64,000 bases of DNA from contig NW_020825289.1 in the NCBI RefSeq assembly GCF_003286085.1, positions 1,240,001 through 1,304,000 on the forward strand, in the 5' to 3' direction. This document shows, piece by piece, positions 32,497 to 42,169 of this stretch. The translations under genes and the position numbers were made by a program. Source of the DNA: Drosophila persimilis (lineage: Eukaryota; Arthropoda; Insecta; Diptera; Drosophilidae). The stretch's first letter is position 1. Each line of letters starts with the position of its first letter. Below the pieces are notes generated by a model, which saw only the letters and a list, made by a program, of their open reading frames with translations, did no database searches and had not been told where the DNA came from.

Positions 32497-34272
32497 TTAT
32501 TTTTGCTCTCTGAATACCTCCGTGCGCGTGGCCGACATGGCGATGCGGTAACGCGTACCTCGCTCGCTTACCAATTTTTTTACACGTCTACCCACGAGGC
32601 GTATCTGGGCCTGTGCGCGGCTCACTGCCGCCGGCCACTCCTCCCGCGGGATCGCCTTCCAGTGGCCCGTGGCTGCCGGTGCTGAGCTCTGCCGCTGCAG
32701 GGCCGGCCGCTTGGGTCTTGCCTGGGGCTCCGGGCAGGAGGCCTGCCTCTTCAGTGTTGGGCGCTCGACCGCCCCCGACCTCTCCGGCGCGGGCCACACC
32801 CACGGACCGCGTTCCCACGCCTCGACCTCCGCGTGTTCCGTCGCCTCCGCCGTCGCCGCCTCCGCCGTCGCCGCCTCTGCCGTCGCCGCCTCTGCCGTCG
32901 CCGTCGCCGCCTCCGCCGTCGCCGACTCTGCCGTCGCCGCCTCTGCCGTTGCCGACTCTGCCGTCGCCGCCTCTGCCGTCGCCGCCTCTGCCGTTGCCGT
33001 CTCCGCCGTCGCCGCCTCCGCCGTCGCCGACTCTGCCGTCGCCGCCTCTGCCGTCGCCGCCTCTGCCGTTGCCGTCTCCGCCGTCGCCGCCTCCGCCGTC
33101 GCCGCCTCTGCCGTCGCCGCCTCTGCCGTCGCCGCCTCCGCCGTCGCCGCCTCTGCCGTCGCCGCCTCTGCCGTCGTCGGCGCGGGATCCGATTTGTGGT
33201 TTCTCCTCCGCGGGTCCCTGTCGTTGCTGCCGAGGGGGCTCTCCTCCCACACCCGGGCGCCGGTCTCTGGCTGAGTCTCGCACGGGGCGGGCCCCGAGGC
33301 CCACGTGATGTGCAGGGTCTGATGGTGCCACACCATCCCCTGGCGCACGGCGGACCTCACCTCCTGGGACACGTATGGCCCTATCACTGCCGCCTCCGGT
33401 CCCCTCCATTGTGGCTGCTGCTGCCACTGCCCGTTCTCTTGCTGCTGCTGCTGCTGCTGGCGCTGCTGATGTTGGTGCGGCTGCTGCTGCTGCTGCTGCG
33501 GCTGCTGATGTTGGTGCTGCTGCTGCTGCTCCTTGGCTTGCGGTGGCCGCCTCTCGGAGCCCTCTTCGTCCTCGGCCGGTGGCGTAGGCTGCCACAATTC
33601 GTCTTCCTCCTCCTCGGCCTGTTGCAGTCGCCGCTGCCATTCGGCCTCGGGATTCGAGGCCCGCTCGCCCCTGGTCGGGGACTGCATCGGCGGCCGCACG
33701 ACTCGGAATGGCGGGGGTGGCGGCGCCTCGTCGCTCTCGTGGCCGGGCTCCTCCTTCCTGGTGGCCTTTCTCTCCTGTCGCCGCCGCGCCTCCAGCCGCT
33801 CGTCCCTCCGCCGTCGGATCGTTCGCGCCGCCTCCAGCACCCGGCGGATCCGGCGCTTCTCCTCCGCCGTCGCCTCCTGGAACTTCCGTTTTAACGCCTC
33901 GCCCCGGTCGCGCGGGGTCAGCGGTCTTCTTACTCTGGCCTTTTCTTGGGCGGTTGGGGCGCGTGGACCGTCGATGCAAATGACGTCGTCGTCGCTCTCC
34001 CCGGCCCCCTCGTCCGAGGATACCGTCGGTGACACGGAGTCGTGGCCCGACGGCGCCGGCGATACTAACGGCGAGGCCAACAGCTGGAGGAACTGGGAGC
34101 CATCGCACCAATCCTCCTCGTCGCCACGCGAGAGCACGGACGCCCGTCGCTGACGAGAAGCCTTGGCGCGGTAGCCCCCCTCCCCCACTATCGCCTGCTG
34201 CTCCTCCAAGAACGCCCTCAGATCCTCCATCTTCTTCTTCCTATCCTCGTGGGTGAGCCGTTTCGTCTCCAT
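32497..34272 (-). CDS. ORF3 protein of gypsy B, unknown function
   Basis: 591 residues from the ATG at 34272 ([14 protein letters not shown]), chosen because it is the first Met shared with element A. Layout: N-terminal charged coiled coil (about 1-35); Ser/acidic region; strongly basic helical block ([34 protein letters not shown]); Pro-rich patch; glutamine-rich tract; a segment conserved with A ([20 protein letters not shown]); a 15-bp repeat region giving (ATAEA)n; and a basic C-terminus ([17 protein letters not shown]). It sits where env lies in errantiviruses, but I see no signal peptide, furin site or membrane segment, so it is not an envelope protein. A nucleic-acid-binding or scaffold role is only inference. 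It is conserved between A and B outside the repeats. Confidence 0.75.
   Translation of the reverse strand: METKRLTHEDRKKKMEDLRAFLEEQQAIVGEGGYRAKASRQRRASVLSRGDEEDWCDGSQFLQLLASPLVSPAPSGHDSVSPTVSSDEGAGESDDDVICIDGPRAPTAQEKARVRRPLTPRDRGEALKRKFQEATAEEKRRIRRVLEAARTIRRRRDERLEARRRQERKATRKEEPGHESDEAPPPPPFRVVRPPMQSPTRGERASNPEAEWQRRLQQAEEEEDELWQPTPPAEDEEGSERRPPQAKEQQQQHQHQQPQQQQQQPHQHQQRQQQQQQQENGQWQQQPQWRGPEAAVIGPYVSQEVRSAVRQGMVWHHQTLHITWASGPAPCETQPETGARVWEESPLGSNDRDPRRRNHKSDPAPTTAEAATAEAATAEAATAEAATAEAATAEAATAETATAEAATAEAATAESATAEAATAETATAEAATAEAATAESATAEAATAESATAEAATATAEAATAEAATAEAATAEATEHAEVEAWERGPWVWPAPERSGAVERPTLKRQASCPEPQARPKRPALQRQSSAPAATGHWKAIPREEWPAAVSRAQAQIRLVGRRVKKLVSERGTRYRIAMSATRTEVFREQK
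32841..33178. repeat. 15-bp tandem repeat in ORF3 of gypsy B
   Basis: About 22 units of gccgtcgccgcctct and close variants (cctcc, gactct, gttgcc), encoding pentapeptides of the ATAEA type on the minus strand. The region is homologous in position to the 69-bp repeats of element A. Confidence 0.9.
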
Positions 34273-34353
34273 TTTTTTTTCCTTTTTTTTTTGCTGCGGT
34301 TTCTCCTTGGTGATAATTACCTTCAAGTGCTCGCTGTTCCGTCTTCCACCCGC

Positions 34354-34360
34354 ATATATA
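34354..34360 (-). promoter_or_regulatory. Candidate internal TATA box upstream of ORF3
   Basis: The minus strand reads GGGTATATATGCGGG about 80 bp upstream of the ORF3 ATG, in the 1.2-kb untranslated spacer (34273-35514). Element A keeps a similar GGGTATATAGGCGGG near 41012-41018. It could drive a separate ORF3 transcript. The alternative is that ORF3 is made from a spliced RNA; the run ending ACCGCAG at about 34290 would suit as an acceptor. Both are inference. Confidence 0.35.
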
Positions 34361-35296
34361 CCCGCGTTGCATTACCAGTCGTTCCCTCTAACGGTGCCGG
34401 TGCGTCGGGTTTCGGTCTCTCTTGCCTGGTTCTAACGGTTGTTACGCGTGTGCTCATGGCCTCTCTCTACAGGCCGCGCTCTCTAACGGCATCTTTCCCC
34501 TGGTTGGGTGAGTACCGACGCGCTCTCCGCTCTCTATCCGACTTCGCCTTGTCTTTTTTTTTTGGATACTGTTGTGTTCTCGCCGCGCTCTGTGTTGGCT
34601 GACGGATAATATTTTTCCATCTTTGATGGACCCACCCCCTTCCCATTTGTGCTTACGTGTATTTTTCCTTTTATTTTAATTACAATTTACTTCCCTGCTA
34701 CCGTCGACCTGTTCTTCATCCCGTGCTGATTGGACCCTCCTCGGCCTGGGTGAGTTCTCCCGACCCGGATGACTTTTACTTAACCCTTTCTCCCTTTCCA
34801 GCTCGCCCTCTGCCCTCACTGCGGGTCGCTTGCCGCGATTCCGCTCGTGAACAACGGGTCCTTCGACCCTCCGCCCGGGCTGGAATCTTTGGCTCACATC
34901 CCAGGGCAACTACTACGCGCCCCCGGCCGGACTCTTTTGACCGGCGTCTCCCTCACACAGTGGCTCGGACCCGAGGGTCATCCGACTCCTCGCCCGGTAG
35001 ACCACGCATGAGCGGCACCCGTCGTTCCGGCCCGACGCTCGTAGTTGCCCTGTGAGGCCGCGTTGAGGCGTGAGCCTGGCCCCTGGGTTTCCCTTGGTCA
35101 TCCGCTGCCTGAGATCACCCTCCCCGACCCCGGATTCGCCTCCCAGCTTTGGGGACGCGTTTCCTGTTCAGGTTTGCTGAGTTTTTCCTCTTCTCGCATT
35201 AATTTTCTTTACTCCTACTAATTCTCACTCTTTTTTTTCCAGATCGTTCCAACCACAGCTTTCCTGCTCCTTCTCTTTTTTTTTTTTTTATTAAAT

Positions 35297-35444
35297 CTAA
35301 GTGCGCCATTCCGTCACCCTGCGTGCTGACGAGTCTCGTGCGTGTCCTGCGCGGCACCCTTCCCCCGTCTCTAAGTGCACCAGTCCGTCACCCTGCGTGC
35401 TGACGAGTCTCGTGCGTGTCCTGCGCGGCACCCTTCCCCGTGTC
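35297..35444. repeat. 2 x 74-bp direct repeat in gypsy B spacer
   Basis: Units at 35297-35370 and 35371-35444 start ctaagtgc and contain ctgcgtgctgacgagtctcg and ctgcgcggcaccctt. A shortened third unit follows (gtgtcctgcgtggcaccc). The same arrangement is kept in element A, so it predates the split of the copies. Confidence 0.88.
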
Positions 35445-35514
35445 CTGCGTGGCACCCTACCGTTCCTGGTCCTGCGTGACCCTTTTAGGGTGACCCCTTC
35501 TATCCATTCCCCCC

Positions 35515-38500
35515 TCACCCCTGCGTCTCTCGCTCCTCGGGCTGGGGTTTCAGGTCCCGTATGTGGGCCGTTCTCTTCTTCCTGTCGCCCTCCTTTCTTA
35601 GGTGGCAGATAACGGGGGATATAAAGTCCTCTATCTGGTATGGCCCATCGTACCTTGGTGCCAGCTTCGCGGCGAATCCCTCCGCCGCATTGGACAGGTG
35701 GTGCTGTTTGGCCCATACGATTTCTCCCACTTTGGGTCTCCACGGTCTTCTTCTCAGGTTGTAGTGCCTGGCCTGATCCTGGGCTGCCCTTTCCAAGTTT
35801 CGTCGTACCAACTGAAACAGCTCTTTTAACTTCTTCGCATTTTCATCCGGCGTCTCTGTGCCCTGCCCCGTGCCTACCGTCTCCTCGTCATATAGGGCCT
35901 TTGGCAGCCGGGGTTCCCTTCCTTGCACCACGAACGCCGGTGAATATCCAGTTGCATCCGACACTCCCGAATTCATGGCCAGCATTAGCTCCGGCCACTT
36001 TTCGTCCCAACACCTTTGATCGCCCTCGGTGAACTGAGCGATCATGGTCTTTATTGTTCTGTTTGTTCGCTCTGTCGGGTTTTCTTGCGGCGTGTATGGC
36101 GCCGTGAACTGGTGGCGGACTCCTAGCTGCTCCAGAAATCGTTTAAATGCCCTGCCCGCAAACTGCACCCCATTGTCCGTAATGAAGACTTTGGGTGCCC
36201 CAAACCGGGCTATTATGCGTTCTCGACAGGCCTTTATTAGTGCCTCGGCTGTGGCCTTCCTCAGCGGCACCAACTCGGTCCATTTTGAGAATCGATCCAC
36301 TAGCACCAGCAGCATCGAGTTCCCATGCTTCGATCTCGGCAGCGGACCCACGAAGTCCGCGCATACCGTTGCCCATGGTTCTTCCGGTACCTGTGTCAAC
36401 ATCTCCCCTGCCGCTTGTAGCTGACTTGGCTTAAAACGCAGGCATAGTTCGCACTTTCGCACGTAGGCCCTCACGTCTCTGTACATCCCCGGCCAGTAAT
36501 ACCTTGCCGCCACCCGTGCCGCGGTTCTCCTTCCGCCGGCGTGGCCTGCCTCCAGATTATCGTGGCTCTCCTTTAAAACCCTTTCTCGGGCATATTTCGG
36601 CACACATAACTTCCACGAGGCGACTTCTTCGCTCCCGGCCCGGTGCGGAATGTGCCGGTACAGGTTCCCCCCCTTCTCCACATAGTCGGGGTACTTTGGG
36701 GCTTCTTTCCTGACCTTCTCTGCCATGCCTTCTAACCACTTGCAGGGCGGCTCGCCCACTGGCGGTGTTCCCTCCACATTTCTTATTCGACGGCCTCGCT
36801 CCTCCACCGGCTGTCGGGAGAGTGCGTCGGCTACCACGTTGAGCTGTCCTTTCCTGTATGCGATTTCAAAGTCGTACTGCTGCAACTCTAATGCCCATCT
36901 CGCCACTCTTCCCGACGGACTCTCTATGCTATTTAACCATTTCAGAGCCATGTGGTCCGTGACCACCTTGAAGCGATACCCTTCCAAGTATGGCCTCAAC
37001 CGGCGTATGGCCCACACAATGGCCAGACATTCTTTCTCCGTCGCCGAATAGTTCCTTTCGGGTCCGTTTAGCGTCCTGCTAGCATACGATATTACCCGCT
37101 CTCCCCTTTCCGTCTCCTGAGTGAGAATCGCGCCCAGCCCATAATCACTGGCGTCTGTCTGCAGGATGAATTTCTTCGAGAAGTCGGGGCACGCCAGCAC
37201 GGGGTCCGCCACTAGCCTTCTCTTCACCTCCTCGAACGCTTCCTGCCGTTCCCGGGTCCAGACCCATTCTGTCTTCTTCTTGAGGAGCCCGGTGAGAGGC
37301 TGCACTAGGGTGGCGAAGTCGGGCACGAACCTCCGGTACCACGAGGCCACTCCCAAGTACTGCCTTAGCTCCTTGACATTGGTCGGCGGCTTCAGTTCGG
37401 CGATGGCTGCGACTTTCTCGGGGTCCGTACATATCCCTTCGCCGGTTACCTTGTGGCCCAGATACCGCAGCTCTTTCCTGAAGAATTCGCACTTGTCCGC
37501 ATTCAGCCGCAGGTTGGCCAAGCGGAGCCGTCGAAACACCTCTTTCAGGTTTCTTCGGTGTTCTTCTTCTGTTCGCCCGATGACCACTATGTCATCCTGG
37601 TACGCGAATGCGTGCGGCATCATCTCGGGCCCTATCACTTGGTCTAATGCCCGTTGAAAGGTGGCCGACGCGGAGTGTAACCCAAACGGCATCACCTTCC
37701 ATTGGTATAGCCCCTTGCCGGGCACCGTGAACGCCGTGATCGGCCGGCTGCTCTCGGCCAGGGGGATCTGCCAATATCCATCCTTCAGATCCAGGCTACT
37801 TATGAACTTTGCTTCCCGCAGCTGATCGAGTATGTAATCGATCCTGGGCATTGGGTATGCGTCCTTTACTGATCTCGCGTTCACTTGACGAAAGTCCACG
37901 CACAATCTCCACTTGCCATTCTTCTTCTTCACCATCACTATAGGCGAACTGTAGGGGCTCTTTGACGGCTCTATGCATCCCTTTTCTAACAGTTCGTCCA
38001 CTTTCTGGTTAATCTCGGCCTGCATTTTGGGGTTCTTTGGGTAATATCTTTGTTTAATCGGTTGCGGGTCACTCATGGTGATTGTGTGCACCGCCACATT
38101 AGACACCCCCTCGATCTTGGCAAACGCCTCCAACTCTCGGGCCAAGAAGTCCTCCACTGGCTCTTCCCTCGCCCCCTCATTCCCGTTTGTGCTTTCCGCC
38201 ACCTCTCGGGCGGCCGTTCTTAGGGTCGTGTCCGTTTTGTTGTCGTATTCCGGTCCTGTCTCTCCAGCTTCGGCCTTCGCCACTGACAGGCTTTCCTCCT
38301 GGCCTCCTCGTTCCCGATCTTGGGCAGGGATCACCACCCTGTGTCCTGCACAGGTCACCACTGCCCCGACCGCGCGGAGGAAATCCCATCCCAACACTAA
38401 CTCATCGATCACACCCGGCAATACGAGTAGCACCATTGGGATCTCCTTGTTCCCAAAGCCTACCTTCGTTTCGATCTGGTGTGTGATCTCCTGGCTATGG

Positions 38501-39273
38501 CCATCTGCCAACCTCACCCTTTTCCTTGCCGCCACCTCCCGGCCTTCACCCTTCAGTCGGTCCGCCAGCTCGCGGCTCACGAAACTGCTGGTGGCTCCTG
38601 TATCCACCGTGGCTTGCAGCTCCACGCCCGCGACCTCCACTACTGCGGATAACTGCTCCTCCTCGCAGATCAGCCTGCCGACTAGGCTTGAGGGACCGTT
38701 TCTTGCGACCCTGGCACGGCCCTCCGCGGCGTGGGTCGCGGGGCGTTTCCCGTCTTCCTGCAGCACTGCCACGCCGAGATGCCCACTTTTCCGCATCTCC
38801 AGCAGTAGGTGAGCGGTCGACCGTTGCACTCCCGGCTCCAATGATCCGCGCTCCCACACCTTCGGCACGCCTGGGCCGGATTCTTGACATATCCGTCCTC
38901 GATATTGCCGTTGGTCGGTGTCGGCAAGCGGCCATGCGCTCCCCTTTCCTCCCGTGCTGCCTCCTCCAGCGGGCCGTCTTTGCATCGTCGACATGCCGTC
39001 GTGTCGGCCGGCTTGTGGAAGGGATTCGCTGCCCGGGCTTTCACGGTGGGATTCTCCCGTTGGAACTCTAGGCGGTCCCTTTCCAGCGCCTCGAACTCGT
39101 CTGCCAGTTCCATCATGGTGTCGAGATCCTTGCACCGGTGTGGTCTCATATACGCTCTCAAGTCGGGCATGCTGTTCTCCCGAATCAACTCCGTTTGCTC
39201 CTCTTGGGGACATTTCAGGGGTCGCATAAGTGTCTGCATCTCTACCATGTATTCTTTGAACGGTTCGCCCCAC
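35515..39273 (-). CDS. pol: Pol polyprotein of gypsy B (protease, RT, RNase H, integrase)
   Basis: Open for 1252 codons; the part above 38682 overlaps gag in the -1 frame, so pol is probably translated by -1 frameshifting rather than from its first Met. I found no convincing slippery heptamer. Domains by residue: protease DTGA (224-227); RT about 420-600 with LCVDFRQVNA, SSLDLKDGYWQ and active site YQDD (558-561); RNase H with LQTDASDYGLGA (about 703-714), the ATEKECLAIVWA block and VVTDHMALKWL; integrase HHCC (H904, H911, C941, C944) and core (CADFVGP, ITDNGVQF, PTERTNR with the expected D, D, E spacing of about 35). A C-terminal SH3-like segment follows. All catalytic residues are present. 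It makes viral-like cDNA in the particle and integrates it. Confidence 0.92.
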   Translation of the reverse strand: MGRTVQRIHGRDADTYATPEMSPRGANGVDSGEQHARLESVYETTPVQGSRHHDGTGRRVRGAGKGPPRVPTGESHRESPGSESLPQAGRHDGMSTMQRRPAGGGSTGGKGSAWPLADTDQRQYRGRICQESGPGVPKVWERGSLEPGVQRSTAHLLLEMRKSGHLGVAVLQEDGKRPATHAAEGRARVARNGPSSLVGRLICEEEQLSAVVEVAGVELQATVDTGATSSFVSRELADRLKGEGREVAARKRVRLADGHSQEITHQIETKVGFGNKEIPMVLLVLPGVIDELVLGWDFLRAVGAVVTCAGHRVVIPAQDRERGGQEESLSVAKAEAGETGPEYDNKTDTTLRTAAREVAESTNGNEGAREEPVEDFLARELEAFAKIEGVSNVAVHTITMSDPQPIKQRYYPKNPKMQAEINQKVDELLEKGCIEPSKSPYSSPIVMVKKKNGKWRLCVDFRQVNARSVKDAYPMPRIDYILDQLREAKFISSLDLKDGYWQIPLAESSRPITAFTVPGKGLYQWKVMPFGLHSASATFQRALDQVIGPEMMPHAFAYQDDIVVIGRTEEEHRRNLKEVFRRLRLANLRLNADKCEFFRKELRYLGHKVTGEGICTDPEKVAAIAELKPPTNVKELRQYLGVASWYRRFVPDFATLVQPLTGLLKKKTEWVWTRERQEAFEEVKRRLVADPVLACPDFSKKFILQTDASDYGLGAILTQETERGERVISYASRTLNGPERNYSATEKECLAIVWAIRRLRPYLEGYRFKVVTDHMALKWLNSIESPSGRVARWALELQQYDFEIAYRKGQLNVVADALSRQPVEERGRRIRNVEGTPPVGEPPCKWLEGMAEKVRKEAPKYPDYVEKGGNLYRHIPHRAGSEEVASWKLCVPKYARERVLKESHDNLEAGHAGGRRTAARVAARYYWPGMYRDVRAYVRKCELCLRFKPSQLQAAGEMLTQVPEEPWATVCADFVGPLPRSKHGNSMLLVLVDRFSKWTELVPLRKATAEALIKACRERIIARFGAPKVFITDNGVQFAGRAFKRFLEQLGVRHQFTAPYTPQENPTERTNRTIKTMIAQFTEGDQRCWDEKWPELMLAMNSGVSDATGYSPAFVVQGREPRLPKALYDEETVGTGQGTETPDENAKKLKELFQLVRRNLERAAQDQARHYNLRRRPWRPKVGEIVWAKQHHLSNAAEGFAAKLAPRYDGPYQIEDFISPVICHLRKEGDRKKRTAHIRDLKPQPEERETQG

Positions 39274-40013
39274 TTCTGTTTCCGCATCCTCACTTCCTGC
39301 AGCAACTTCTCAAAGTATCCCCGAGGCAGAAAGTAAGCCTGGAAGCTGGAAGAGAACTCTTTCCACGTTCTCCACTGCCGATTGTTCGCCACGAACCACA
39401 TCAACGCCCGCCCTTTTAGCAGCTCCGGCATCGCCCTGGGGATCAGATCCGGATCCAGACCGTATGTCTCGGCGGACCACTCGACCTGCTCCAAGAACTC
39501 GAGAGGCTTCGTCGTACCGTCGAACCGGAACGACCACTCTCTCACCTGTTTCGCCACTCTAGCGTAGTCCAGGTGTGCTGGCCGTGTGGTGGCTGGTTCG
39601 ACTCTCTCCCTCTCGGCTTCTCGGCTTCGATCCCTTCCTGGGTGACGGGGCCTGCTAGGCGTTCCTGTGTGTGAGCGTTCCGGTATGGGCACTGAAAGAC
39701 TCGCTATCAACTCTCTTTGTATATCGACTGGGGACCTCCACAGCGCAGCCGCGGCTGCGCCGGGTGGGGGCGCCAGGTGCTCGTACGCGGCTTGTTTATC
39801 GTCCGCCCGGGGTGTCGGCGAGGACCTGTTCGCCCGGCACTCCCACACCTCTATCAGATCGGCCCACTCTGCCTCATCCTCGTGTTCCCTCATCCATTCC
39901 TTAAAGGTTCTTCTCATTTCGTCCACGGTACCCTCCAACCGCACGCCGAAGGCGTGGCCGCATTGGACAAGCTCCTCCTTTCTCAACCGATGGATCCATT
40001 GTCCCTTCCCCAT
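38682..40013 (-). CDS. gag: Gag of gypsy B
   Basis: 443 residues from the ATG at 40013 (MGKGQWIHRLRKEELVQC), just downstream of the primer site. The first 45 residues resemble a short helical SAP-like module. A retrotransposon gag capsid region spans about 160-300 (LLKGRALMWFVANN, KEFSSSFQAYFLPRGYFEKL, KYMVEMQ-like helix). The C-terminus has a classic knuckle CRRCGSADHWSREC and a second, CWRCGKVGISAWQC, in which the usual histidine position is not histidine. It assembles the particle and binds RNA. The last 590 bases are also open in the pol frame. Confidence 0.9.
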   Translation of the reverse strand: MGKGQWIHRLRKEELVQCGHAFGVRLEGTVDEMRRTFKEWMREHEDEAEWADLIEVWECRANRSSPTPRADDKQAAYEHLAPPPGAAAAALWRSPVDIQRELIASLSVPIPERSHTGTPSRPRHPGRDRSREAERERVEPATTRPAHLDYARVAKQVREWSFRFDGTTKPLEFLEQVEWSAETYGLDPDLIPRAMPELLKGRALMWFVANNRQWRTWKEFSSSFQAYFLPRGYFEKLLQEVRMRKQKWGEPFKEYMVEMQTLMRPLKCPQEEQTELIRENSMPDLRAYMRPHRCKDLDTMMELADEFEALERDRLEFQRENPTVKARAANPFHKPADTTACRRCKDGPLEEAAREERGAHGRLPTPTNGNIEDGYVKNPAQACRRCGSADHWSRECNGRPLTYCWRCGKVGISAWQCCRKTGNAPRPTPRRAVPGSQETVPQA

Positions 40014-40062
40014 TCTCTCGTCTATACTCTCCCTCCCTTTGTCCTATTATTTGTCGTTGTAG

Positions 40063-40080
40063 GCCCCACGTTGGGCGCCA
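40063..40080 (-). other. tRNA-Lys type primer-binding site, gypsy B
   Basis: Minus strand TGGCGCCCAACGTGGGGC, two bases (AC) inside the 5' LTR end. It is complementary to the 3' end of insect tRNA-Lys as I recall it. The same site is kept in element A. Confidence 0.88.
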
Positions 40081-40082
40081 GT

Positions 40083-40952
40083 TGTAACGAACCTGCTTTT
40101 TGGGCCCGCTTGAGTTTGCTGGGCTTGCTCAGCGGTCGGCAGATTCGCAGCAACGTATTTTTATTGTTGCCCCCAACGACAAATGATAAGACTTTCCTTT
40201 TCTTTGTATTTGAATTTCGCTTTATTCGCAATTCTATTAGGACTTAGGGCTAGGTGTTACAGTTTCTCTTAACTACCGATCTCCACCACGCGGGGGCTCT
40301 CGTCGGGTGTGGCAGCGTCGAGGCTATTGATTGGGGCAAGTTGACCTCCGCTATTGCTTTGGTCCGCCACTCGAATCCGCACTCCACGTCTCGCACTCCC
40401 CTCCTAGCTTCCACCGGCGTACGGGGATCTTCACTTAATTTAGACTTACTCTGGGGGGGCAGGCGGGGCCTGTCTGCCTGCTGCTACACTTCACTACACT
40501 TCTTTGTTTCGTACCGAGTATCACTCTTGCGTTTCGACCGGGTCTCAACGTGCGCGCGCGCTTACTTATCTGCGTGAAAAGAGACCCGCTTTGACGCCGC
40601 CGCCTCCTTTTATAGCCCCTTGCCAGGCCCCGGCTCGGCGTCGGTAGTTTTCCATCGCCGTCTCCTGGTTTCCACGGCCTTCGTAACGGGGCCTGGCCGG
40701 CGGCGTGATCCCGTGCCCTTATTTGGTCATGCGCCAAATTACTGCTGGCCCGATCCCGCCGTTTCCTTTGCCTCTCTTGTGTCTCTCTCTCCGAGAGCAG
40801 GGCACTTCCCCTCTCGAGGCCCTTGGCCTCTTCGCCGCGTCCGGATAACCGGGGGCATCTGGCCTGACCTTCGCCTTATCCGGCCGGCCGTCAGCTTTTA
40901 TCCGACTGTGCCTTTGGTCGCACTCGGCCTGTGGGAACCATGGTTCCTCACA
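40083..40952 (-). repeat. 5' LTR of gypsy B
   Basis: 870 bp. Carries TATAAAAGG on the minus strand at 40606-40614, a plausible promoter, and an AATAAA complement at 40221-40226. Followed downstream (minus strand) by the primer site, and flanked at 40953-40956 by GCGG. Confidence 0.95.
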
Positions 40953-41951
40953 GCGGTTTCTCCTTGGTGATAATTACCTTCAAGTGCCCGCTGTTCCGTC
41001 TTCCACCCGCCTATATACCCGCGTTGCATTACCAGTCGTTCCCTCTAACGGTGCCGGTGCGTCGGGTTTCGGTCTCTCTTGCCTGGTTCTAACGGTTGTT
41101 ACGTGTGTGCTCATGGCCTCTCTCTACAGGCCGCGCTCTCTAACGGCATCTTTCCCCTGGTTGGGTGAGTACCGACGCGCTCTCCGCTCTCTATCCGACT
41201 TCGCCTTGTCTTTTTTTTTTTTGGATACTGTTGTGTTCTCGCCGCGTTCTGTGTTGGCTGACGGATAATATTTTTCCATCTTTGATGGACCCACCCCCTT
41301 CCCATTTGTGCTTACGTGTATTTCTCCTTTTATTTTGATTATAATTTACTTTCCTGCTACCGTCGACCTGTTCTTCATCCCGTGCTGATTGGACCCTCCT
41401 GAGCCTAGGTGAGTTCTCCCGACCCGGATGACTTTTACTTAACCCTTTCTCCCTTTCCAGCTCGCCCTCTGCCCTCACCGCGGGTCGCTTGCCGCGATTC
41501 CGCTCGTGACCAACGGGTCCTCCGGCCCTCCGCCCGGGCTGGAATCTTTGGCTCACATCCCAGGGCAACTCCTGCGCGCCCCCAGCCGGACTCTTTTGAC
41601 CGGCGTCTCCCTCACACAGTGGCTCGGACCCGAGGGTCATCCGACTCCTCGCCCGGTAGACCACGCATGAGCGGCACCCGTCGTTCCGGCCCGACGCTCG
41701 TAGTTGCCCTGTGAGGCCGCGTTGAGGCGTGAGCCTGGCCCCTGGGTTTCCTTTGGTCATCCGCTGCCTGAGATTACCCTCCCCGACCCCGGATTCGCCT
41801 CCCAGCTTTGGGGACGCGTTTCCTGTTCAGGTTTGCTGAGTTTTTCCTCTTCTCGCTTTATTTTTCTTTATTCCTACTAACTCTCACCCTTTTTTTTCCA
41901 GATCTTTCCAACTACGGCTTTCCTGCTCTTCCTTTTTTTTTTTATTTAGAT

Positions 41952-42099
41952 CTAAGTGCATCAGTCCGTCACCCTGCGTGCTGACGAGTCTCGTGCGTGT
42001 CCTGCGCGGCACCCTTCCCCCGTCTCTAAGTGCACCAGTCCGTCACCCTGCGTGCTGACGAGTCTCGTGCGTGTCCTGCGCGGCACCCTTCCCCGTGTC
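41952..42099. repeat. 2 x 74-bp direct repeat in gypsy A spacer
   Basis: Units at 41952-42025 and 42026-42099, same as in element B with single-base differences. They lie between the pol stop and the ORF3 side of the spacer. Confidence 0.88.
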
Positions 42100-42169
42100 C
42101 TGCGTGGCACCCTACCGTTCCTGGTCCTGCGTGACCCTTTTAGGGTGACCCCTTCTATCCATTCCCCCC

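Larger units (their letters stand above)
31246..40952 (-). mobile_element. Osvaldo/Ulysses-like gypsy element B, full length and apparently intact
   Basis: 9707 bp on the minus strand with LTRs of 870 bp at 40083-40952 (5') and 31246-32115 (3'), TSD GCGG at 31242-31245 and 40953-40956. By eye the LTRs differ at three positions. The primer site matches the 3' end of tRNA-Lys, and a 17-base polypurine tract adjoins the 3' LTR. Gag, pol and ORF3 are all open, with catalytic residues in place. Osvaldo/Ulysses assignment rests on the tRNA-Lys primer, the gag and pol character and overall size; it is recognition, not a search. This is the latest insertion of the nest and could have been recently active. 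Confidence 0.92.

Noticed and set aside
32841..33178. Regular 15-bp repeats as a CRISPR-like or satellite array
   Set aside because: No spacers, frame-preserving coding repeat inside ORF3; the organism is eukaryotic.
40063..40080. tRNA gene fragment
   Set aside because: Only the 3' 18 bases matching tRNA-Lys are present, next to an LTR: a primer-binding site.
31246..40952. Assembly duplication of element A rather than a nested element B
   Set aside because: B has its own matched LTR pair, distinct from A's LTRs at many positions, its own TSD, and a different ORF3 repeat; a collapsed or duplicated contig would not produce these.
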